In this document: positions 42,790-50,644 of the stretch, piece after piece
Numbering within the stretch: position 1 is the stretch's first letter
How the letters are laid out: every line of letters begins with the position of its first letter
From: Apostichopus parvimensis
Lineage: Eukaryota > Echinodermata > Holothuroidea > Aspidochirotida > Stichopodidae
Reading direction: 5' to 3'
NCBI GenBank assembly: GCA_000934455.1
Contig: KN882991.1
Location: 56,983 to 107,626 of the forward strand
DNA: 50,644 nt
Position numbers and translations under genes: made by a program
The notes under the pieces: model-generated
Databases searched by the model: none
What the model saw: the letters and a program-made list of their open reading frames with translations, nothing else
Told to the model about the DNA's origin: nothing

Positions 42790-45700
42790 TAATAGTCAGC
42801 TCACTATGTTCAAAATTATAATTTCGTTGGAATTTTTGGGACATTTGCAAATCTATACATTTTTGGAAACTGTATAGTGTAAGCAATCAGAAAACCAATG
42901 TTTACCATTTGCCGGACGCATATATGGCGGCCATCTTGGATTTTCAAAATGGCCGCTTTAAAAATGGGTGTTTCTCAATATCTCAACATCTAGGGGACCC
43001 AGAGTCCTGATTTTAACGGCTAAACCTACATTTGTAGGGGCAAGGAATCTAGTGGTATCAAGTACAATAAGCTAAACGTAACCACAAGGCGGCCATCTTG
43101 GATTTTCAAAATGGCCGCCTTAAGAATGGGCGTTTCTCAGTATCTCAACTTCTAGGTGACATAGAGTCCTGGTTTTACGAGCTTCGAGCTATCAGCTCGC
43201 CCTACCACTTGTTTTGAAGCCATTGAAATTATCTAGGTCTTAGTATATTTTAGGAAGTCATAGGGGCCCCAAATTTGGAAATGTGGAACTAGAAACCAGG
43301 ATGCATCATCACAACGATGTTGTATTGAATTGTACACAAAGGCCCAGTTTCGCGGAAATACGTTACGTGATTGGAAGCACCGAAAATCTCGAGCAACTTT
43401 CGGTTCGTAAGCTTTCATATCCTAATAAAACTAGGCATAAGATACATTCATTGTTCAGGGTAAGCATTAAATAGTATTTTCATGAAAATATCTTCTTGAG
43501 GAATTTTTAAAAGTAGGATTGCATCAAATTCAGCGATCGCTTGGAACCGCCGTAATTATAATTCGTTCGTAAGCCTAATGTTACATTTTAGCGTTGGCGC
43601 CGTATATGTGGACTGAGTCGCATGGCATATCGGGGGATGATTTCCGCCATAAATTGCTGTTTTAGAGTTTGTTTGTAAGAGTTTATGATAAATGATATAC
43701 TTTTTTATGGCTGGTATGATATTATATGTCATTGTCAATTTTATGAGGCTGTTAAATGGGTGCAACCATATGATGGAGGGCCCTAGCAACCAGCCTAATT
43801 TCGCCAGCAACACATCCTCGTTACAGCAGTCCCGTTTCGCGCAGTTGAGAGATCGAAGAATGCCATGTTCAAATCAATGATGAACTACATACACCGAGTG
43901 GAGACGATCCTGTTCTTCGTGGCAGCATCCCGGAATGCTGACCTCGCGCTCCATCTCGAAGCTGGAGAAGCACTGAGCAAGATGTTCTTTGCTATGGACC
44001 GAATCAAGTACAAGCGACTCTGGCCCCGATACATCGCAGACATGTATGACCTGAGAACCAACCACCCCAACACGTGGAAGGAACTGGAAGCTGGCAACAT
44101 ATCCGTCACCAAGAACGAGATCCCGTTCGTATCTGTTGGAGCAGACCACGCATGCGAACATCTGAACAAGCAGATGAAGGTTCGTGCTGGACTCATTGGC
44201 ATCTCCAACAACGCCAACGCCAGACAGAGATTCTTCATGGCTGCACCAGAACTGTCGTGCCTGTCAAATGAGTTCAAAAGTCAGTTTGATGCGGAAGTTG
44301 GCAAAATCAAGGCTGCGATCCTGAGTCATGGCAATCCATTTGCCACTGAAGGTGACCAGCTGCACAATCTGATCACTCATGCCTACATTCCAGACGAGTA
44401 AGTGCCACAGATCCTGAACATTGACGCCACTGGGCAGAAGTTGTATGAAGAGTACGTGTCAGAGCGAATCAATGGGGACGTCAGCCTGTGGGCACCAGTG
44501 AAGAAACAGAACAAAAAGATGTACATGTCTGGCAACATGAAAGCCAGTGTGAAACTCCGGGACAAGACTGTAGACCTGAAGGAGACCAAGGATCTCTATG
44601 GAAGGCTGATGGTCCTTGCCAGGTCCAACCGAGACATTGACCTGAAACAAGCCATCGGGAACTACGAGTTCACGTTGACACCGAGGGCACTGTTCGCGCC
44701 AAACGGAGCAATGCTGCCCTGCACTGACAAGTCAAAGTTGATCCACCTCCTTGAGAAGTTGGGAACAGCAGAACCACCCGATGACGATCAGCAGCAGTTG
44801 CAAGATGCAAATGGTCTGCAGTGCGATGCAGTGGATTCTGAAACCATGGACTTCACACACACTGAGGGTGACACAAATCGCAAGATCGCACTGGTGGACG
44901 GTATGGTGGTCGTGCAGAAGCTGACAAAGAAACCAGCCACGGTAGTGACAGTCAGGGACCTAATTAAGTGAATGCTTCAATGCCAGACTGATGTCTCTGA
45001 CAAGAGACTGTGATGAGATCATTCTGGTGTTTGATACTTACAAGGCTGACTCCCTAAAGAGTACCACAAGAGAGAAACGGAGACAAGGGAAGGATCCGGT
45101 CCAATATCAGATCAGAGATGACACCAGCATCAAACACATCCCGATGAGCCGATTCCTTTCCCATGACAAGACGAAGGCAGATCTGACTGAGTATCTAGCA
45201 GCAAGAACCCTGGAGTACAACAAAGACTCGTCCAAGTTGGTCATCATATCGGCCTAAGGACATACCAGACGCAACAACGAGCTGCTCTTTGAGGACATTA
45301 ACTTTGAAGAGGCGGACACACTGCTGATCCACCAGACAGTGCTGGCATCACAGCGCAACCCACCTGATGCAGAGTTAGTGGTCTTCTCCCCAGACACAGA
45401 TGTCCTGGTGCTGGTCATAGCCAATTATGACCTGCTGCTGAGGAAAACGTCCATGTCGATGGCCTCCAGAGTGATCCAAGTGCAGCCAGTATGGACAACT
45501 CTAGGTCCAGAAAGAGCAAAGGCTTTGCCAGCCTTCCACGCATTTTCGGGGGCAGACAACACTTGGAAGTTCTCTCGTATAGGCATAGCAACCTGGCTGC
45601 AAGTCTACCTAAAAGCAGACAGAGAAGTCGTCAAGGCTTTGCAGATGCTTTCGGATGCCACTGAAGTCACCGACGACCTGCTCTCTACGTTGGCTACATT

Positions 45701-46713
45701 CGTCTCTGCTGCATACTCACCAAAGGGCATCCAGATTGCGAGCATCCCCGAGCTGTGATGGCATCTGTTCTGCTAGCATATGGCTGAAAGTGACAAGCTT
45801 CCTCCCAACCCCGGTGCTCTCAAGCAGCACATCCTCCGAGTCCAGATCCAGGCCTCAGTATGGGGTCAGGCAAGCGTTGCTCAGCAGCAGTTCCTGGATC
45901 CTCTGAAGCACGGCTTCTACAAGGACACAACTGGTCAGGTCAAGCCAGTCACTACTGAGGTGCTCCCAGCCCCCAAGGCCATCATCGAGATGGTAAGATG
46001 CCAGTGCAGAGCCTACTGGTCTACAGCTCGATGTTCTTGCAGGTCCAATAACCTATCATGTACAGACCTCTGCAAGTGCGGCACTCAGTGTCAGAATGAT
46101 GAGGACTCTAGGAAGGACATATTGTTGGCCAGTGACAGTGATGATGATGAGTGAGAGTACTAGCTGATAATCATGATGATGGTCCTTGCCCTTGAAGTTT
46201 AATGATAAACAATTATCATCGTCGGAAGTGAAATCTCTGGCTCAGTCATTCAGATCATCTACTATCATCTACATCTGTTATTATGTTTAGCCTATTGTAC
46301 ATGGTACCACTGGATTCCTCACCCCTAAAAATATAGGATTAGCCGTTAAAATCATGACTCTAGGTCACCTAGATGCCGAGATATTGGAAAACATTCATAT
46401 TTACGGTGGCCATTTTGAAAATCCAAGATGACCGCCTTGTGGTTACGTTTAGCTTATTGTACTTGGTACCACTAGATTCCTTGCCCCTACAAATGTAGGT
46501 TTAGCCGTTAAAATCAGGACTCTGGGTCCACTAGATGTTAAGATATTGAGAAATACCCACTTTTAAAGCGGCCATTTTGAAAATCCAAGATGGCCGCCAG
46601 CAAATGGTAAACATTGGTTTTCTGATTGCTTACACTATACAGTTTCCAAAAATGTATAGATTTGCAAATCTCCCAAAAAATCCAACGAAATTACATAATG
46701 AGCCTGACTATAA
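42790..46713 (+). mobile_element. Academ-like DNA transposon, 3.9 kb, with long inverted repeats
   Basis: Element 42793-46710 starts TAGTCAGCTCACTATGT and ends with the inverse of TAGTCAGGCTCATTATGT. It is flanked by TAA on both sides (42790-42792, 46711-46713), a 3-bp target duplication. Inverted repeats are about 380 bp (42793-43178 and 46330-46710), each holding two 162-bp subrepeats with GGCGGCCATCTTGGATTTTC. Inside is a broken ORF with an XPG/PIN-like nuclease block. Academ transposons are known for XPG nuclease domains and 3-4 bp duplications; assignment rests on that. Confidence 0.75.
43865..46154 (+). pseudogene. Transposase-like protein of the Academ-like element, disrupted
   Basis: Coding-like segments: 43865-44401 and 44402-44971 (same frame, split by TAA), then a frameshift to 44991-45257, 45339-45758 and 45780-46154 (one frame, split by TAA, TGA and TAG). 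Motifs: a helical region (FKSMMNYIHRVETILFF), an acidic nuclease-like VVFSPDTDVLVLVI, AFHAFSGAD, and a C-terminal cysteine cluster (CQCRAYWSTARCSCRS, then CTDLCKCGTQC) like tesmin/CXC zinc domains. Codon content is still clearly protein-like, so inactivation seems fairly recent. An N-terminal region is probably missing. Confidence 0.8.
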
Positions 46714-47621
46714 GTTGAGCACACAAAGATGCGAAATTTAACAAATGACAAAGAGTTACACGTAAATATAAACTGTTTGGGACAATTTTAAGCCTGCTAT
46801 TATGACCGCATAGTATACCAATGGCTTGTTCAAGTAAGAAAGGAAATAGTTGGAAGCTAACTGTAAAATGGAACACAGATAAGGATATCACGAATAGGCT
46901 ATCATTGGTAAGGATTGGCCATCAGGGTTGTTTTATGTCGAACAAACTCGGAAATATCACAGATTGATAGTTTGCATTTGAATACATTTTGGATATCTCG
47001 ATGTGGGAATACGCACTATTTTTGGCTCCACACAGCTCCTTTGGTTGAGGGTTGGACACTCCGCAAAAAGTCTCTAACTAAAGTTAACTTTTACTTTATT
47101 CAGTGCTTGTAATTACTACGCGTGCATGCGACACCTCATTGATCCAAAAAATGTTTGTTTGCACCTTTGCCTGGCAGGTTAAAAGCTCTATGAGGTAAAT
47201 ATGTATTTGAGTTGTTTTATATCTAAGATTGATTAACTCGAGGGCAAATACCCGTATTTTAATAGTTGGAGGCCTTGAACCAAGAGTTCTCTAGGAGCAG
47301 AGGCTAGGCTAGTAGATTGTCGTTAAGGCAGTGTTCAAGTTTTGTTCGCTGTTCCAACGACGGAACAATCTACAGTAAAGGAACTTAGTTTCCTTCTACT
47401 ACTGCATGTAACATGAGACTTTATGTTAACTAAATGTTTAATGGGCATCCCAGATGGCCCTCTGGAATATTTAAGTTTGTATATTTTCACATGTAACGGT
47501 TATACCCAGACTGGCACGTGTATTGTAAGCTTTTGAGCCTATCAGGTTAAAGTACACTTCAGCCATATGTGTTAGTGACTGTAGAGGTGTTCGCTAATAG
47601 CGCCCTCGGATAGTCCTCACC
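46714..47621. other. Unassigned sequence right of the transposon
   Basis: No gene or RNA recognised. Frames are short and without motifs. Confidence 0.5.
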
Positions 47622-49380
47622 CAGGGGCGTATCCAGGGGGGGCGCAACAGGCGCGCGCCCCCCCTATTGGCCGTCACCAAAAAAAAACTTTTAGCAAAAA
47701 AAAAAAAAAAAAATTGATGACGACCTTTATGTGAGATGTCGGTGATCGCTCAACCCCCCCCCCCCCTCCCGTATGCTTTATTTTTTGTTTGCCAAAAAAA
47801 GGTTCTGGCGAAGTTCGGCGGCATAATAGTTTTAGAAACATAGATGGTAATTGTGTTTATATTATCGCGTAGCACAGGGCGTGTATAAGCGAGGGAAGCC
47901 CATAATAGCCCCGTGCATAACACGTGAGGTTACTCTATCGAGGCAAAAATTTTGACGAAAATGAAATTTATTTCTGCTGACCTTTTATGCCTCAAATTTT
48001 TTGTGTACAATTTTTCTTGACCTCGATTTTCAAATTACTAATCATACTTTGCTAACAAGATAAGACGTTATTATAGTATAAAAGTATTTTTTTTTTGCAA
48101 TTTTTAGGCAACGACCGCTGGAGTCAAAACCTCTTTTTTTGCAAACAACACTGAACACAAGATTTTAAATATCTTGCAGATAAAAGCATTCATTATGCCT
48201 ATGTTATCAGGCGCGTAGCCAAGGGGGGTGTTTTGGGTGTTCAAACACCCCTCATGGCCCAAGTGCCCCCCAAAAATATATGCAGAAAACACCAGTGACT
48301 TGGAGAGATACGCTAGTGATAATTATCGCACCCTCCTCCGGGCCTCACTGATGGGATTTAAGCTTTACTTTTAGTGAGACTCTAAGATAACCAAATACCA
48401 AATATGCCAAAATCAATGATGTGAGAGTACCGTTAACTCTTTGGGTTCCCAGTTTGCTTGTCAACAGATTTCTACAGTCCAAACGAAGGGGAACTCTATA
48501 GGTCCGCAATTCCCTTGATCTTTTTATCTCTGATTCCCCAAATTATCCTTCTTACAGTTCAAACTTTTGAGTTGAAGTTGAACCTAGTTGCTTGTAAATT
48601 ATATATATTGAGAAAAGTATCTCTTTAGGTTCACATTTTCCTTGCATCATTTTACATTTTTCTGATGTGAATAGAATTATTCCACAAAATAATTATCAAT
48701 ATTCTTTTGCATGATTTGAGCTCAAACATTGCACCATTTTGCATCTAGAGGCCTTAAAATTCCATTTTTTTGCCAAAGCCTTCCCTCCCCCATGTCAGTC
48801 TCCAGCAAAACACCCCCCATGAACAAATCCTGGCTACGCGCCTGTATGTTATAAATAATTAATAGTATACTAATATACTTAAACCATTTTGCATTTCAGC
48901 CCTTCTTCGAAAGCAAAAATTTTTCCACCCCTCCCCTTAGACCCACCCCCAGGACGGCGATTCATTCATGCCTGACGCCCCCCCCCCTATTGGAAAATCC
49001 TGGATATGCCCCTGTTTATTTGGGAGTGGACTCTCACTCACTGTCCATCTAAAATTATCATCTCAGCCTGAATGATTTATTTAATAGGCACCACCGGCTG
49101 GTCTGCACTCTGGTGCTCCAGATATTTGTCCTAACTTTTTTCATTAATCATGAAAAATTCCAGACATGAGATCTCATTTCAAAGCTGTCTACATGTGGCT
49201 CAGAATACTCGGGAAGAGCCGTTTCCGGCCATCTGGAGGGGTTTCCAAAACCCAAAATTTTCTTGTACGCTCCGCGCCAACCGATGGTGGCGCTCCGCTT
49301 AGATAGTCCTGCCGGCACTCAATCCACCCTGGGCAGAACCCTGCGCCCCCCCTATTGGAAAATCCTCGATACGCCCGTCA
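47622..49380. mobile_element. Cluster of nested G-rich MITEs
   Basis: Starts CAGGGGCGTATCCAGG at 47623; inverted ends occur near 49000-49014 (TCCTGGATATGCCCCTG) and 49352-49378 (TCCTCGATACGCCCG). At least two elements overlap or nest, including the complete one at 48208-48844. No target duplication was found for the outer ends, so limits are approximate. Confidence 0.65.
48200..48852. mobile_element. hAT-like MITE with 8-bp target duplication, nested
   Basis: Element 48208-48844 begins CAGGCGCGTAGCCAAGG and ends CCTGGCTACGCGCCTG. TATGTTAT is repeated directly on both sides (48200-48207, 48845-48852). Same ends as the element at 8997-9309 but a different interior, and inserted inside the larger G-rich element. 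Confidence 0.87.
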
Positions 49381-50040
49381 CCAAAGCATTATATTAAAAT
49401 GCCCGCGCCCATGTGTCACTAAACGTAATTGTTGCACATATAACAGTGTAGGCGTTGGTACTGACTTGTATCCCCCTGGATCTTAGTTAAATGTTTGAGT
49501 AATGTATAGGATGAGTTGAAATGAACTAAATGTGTATTCAATTTTAAGGCTGCCTTTTATTTTAAGGGAAAATTCCCATATGTTTGGTAATACAGTTGTA
49601 AGCAAAGACTAGGGTTTTATGGTAGTGAGACCCCCAGTGGTGTTCCATTTTATACCTATGTCAAGGAGTAAACATGTATTGTTTGTATTTTCCAGTAATC
49701 ATTTTGTCCGAGGAACATCACTTGGATATGTCTAAGATTAATTGTTACTGTTCTGCAGCCAGGTTATTTTTAGCTCACATAGCCAACTTAAAGAGGTTAT
49801 GAAATGAAAAATTTTCATGTCTTAGAATGGTTTATCTACATTACTACAACACCATCCATGCACAACTTTCCATAAATACGGCTTCAAACGCCAGAAATTC
49901 GCTGTCAAAGTATTCCCCAGAGACCTCTCGAGCTGCCACTCGTAAAAAAAAGCAAAGCTGCCCACCGCAGTTCATCTGACGTCATCAAAGGGACCATTTC
50001 AGCCAAAGCCGACTCCCCGCTGTTTACCGATACGGCGTTA
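49381..50040. other. Unassigned right-flank sequence
   Basis: No coding exon or RNA recognised. The stretch 49790-50040 has a composition like other local transposon relics but no paired ends were found. Confidence 0.45.
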
Positions 50041-50380
50041 CCAGTGGCGTAGCTAGGATTTTTTGAGTGGGGGGGCCATGGGGGGGCTGTTCTTTCTTGT
50101 GGGGGGCTGGAGGTTACTATCTAAGCGGAGCGCCACCCTGGTTGGCGCGGAGCGTACAGAGAAAATTTGAGATTTCAGCACCCCCCAGATCGCAGGAGAT
50201 GGCACCTGTGAGGCAAAATAGCAACCAAAAAGATGTACAACTTTGGTGATTAGGCCATTTATTGGGTTTCTTGAGGCAGCTGTCATCAGAATCTGGTTTT
50301 TTGTGCCAATCGATGACCGATAACATGTATTGGTATGTAAATTTCTTCTTCATATATCTAGCAACTCTCTAAAAACAAAT
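50041..50380. mobile_element. G-rich MITE fragment
   Basis: Begins CAGTGGCGTAGCTAGGA and G runs. At 50116-50200 it carries, in reverse orientation, the core block also present at 9170 and 49245. The opposite end was not found. Confidence 0.6.
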
Positions 50381-50531
50381 GAGTGGATTTCATTCCATTG
50401 GAGTGATCACTCGGCGCACTTCAAATTAAGAGTGAAATTTAACTCTATTGGAGTTAACCCTCACTCCTAATATGAGTGAATATAACTCTATAACGAGTTA
50501 AGATTTACTCCAATGGAGTGGAAATTCACTC
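50381..50531. mobile_element. Small palindromic MITE
   Basis: Left end GAGTGGATTTCATTCCATTG and right end, read inward, GAGTGAATTTCCACTCCATT are inverted copies. The interior repeats ACTCTAT and GAGTTA motifs and can fold back on itself. Confidence 0.7.
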
Positions 50532-50554
50532 TTATACCGGAATGTGCTCAGTGC

Positions 50555-50644
50555 AGGGGCGTCGTGCGAAAATAATTTTTTTTTGGAGGGGGGGCCGTGA
50601 GCAGGTGATGACTATCTAAGCGGAGCGCCACCACGGGTTGGCGC
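50555..50644. mobile_element. G-rich MITE cut by the window end
   Basis: CAGGGGCGTCGTGCG start followed by T and G runs, then the reverse-oriented shared core ACTATCTAAGCGGAGCGCCA at 50611. Continues past the window. Confidence 0.6.

Overview
This looks like animal nuclear DNA: AT-rich, with short exons, introns mostly of 0.3-3 kb, GT-AG splice sites and many small DNA-transposon relics. The transposon types and the style of the gene suggest a marine invertebrate, perhaps an echinoderm or another non-vertebrate deuterostome. I cannot fix the species.

From 39349 down to 2344 the minus strand carries most of one plexin gene (semaphorin receptor). I could place 39 exons whose splice phases join without a break into 1530 codons plus stop. 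In order they encode PSI1, an IPT-like domain, PSI2, an IPT-like domain, PSI3, four IPT domains, a transmembrane helix, a juxtamembrane coiled coil, the first GAP segment, a Rho-GTPase-binding domain (RBD), a long linker, the second GAP segment and the C-terminus. The sema domain and signal peptide should lie to the right of 39349 and were not found in the window. Residue numbers in the entries refer to this partial protein.

Two features of the intracellular part stand out. First, the linker between the RBD and the second GAP segment is built from duplicated phase 1-1 exons (order A-B-C-C-A-B). They give a row of Tyr-x-x-Pro motifs (Y1146, Y1186, Y1211, Y1245) followed by Tyr-Asp-Glu-Pro (Y1274), which resembles the substrate domain of p130Cas-type adaptors. 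Second, arginines on which plexin GAP activity depends are replaced (RR to RS, LPLRFW to LPLGFW). Together these suggest a plexin that has moved from Rap-GAP signalling to phosphotyrosine scaffolding. That is inference.

The introns and right flank are rich in mobile DNA: a probable solo LTR, two copies of a TTAA-flanked MITE, a 0.95-kb foldback element, hAT-like MITEs with 8-bp target duplications, a LINE 3' end and several tandem arrays, one containing a 170-bp assembly gap. The right flank (39350-50644) holds a DIRS-like remnant, a 3.9-kb Academ-like DNA transposon with 3-bp target duplications and a broken nuclease-bearing ORF, and a cluster of nested G-rich MITEs. No RNA gene, promoter or CRISPR array was recognised.
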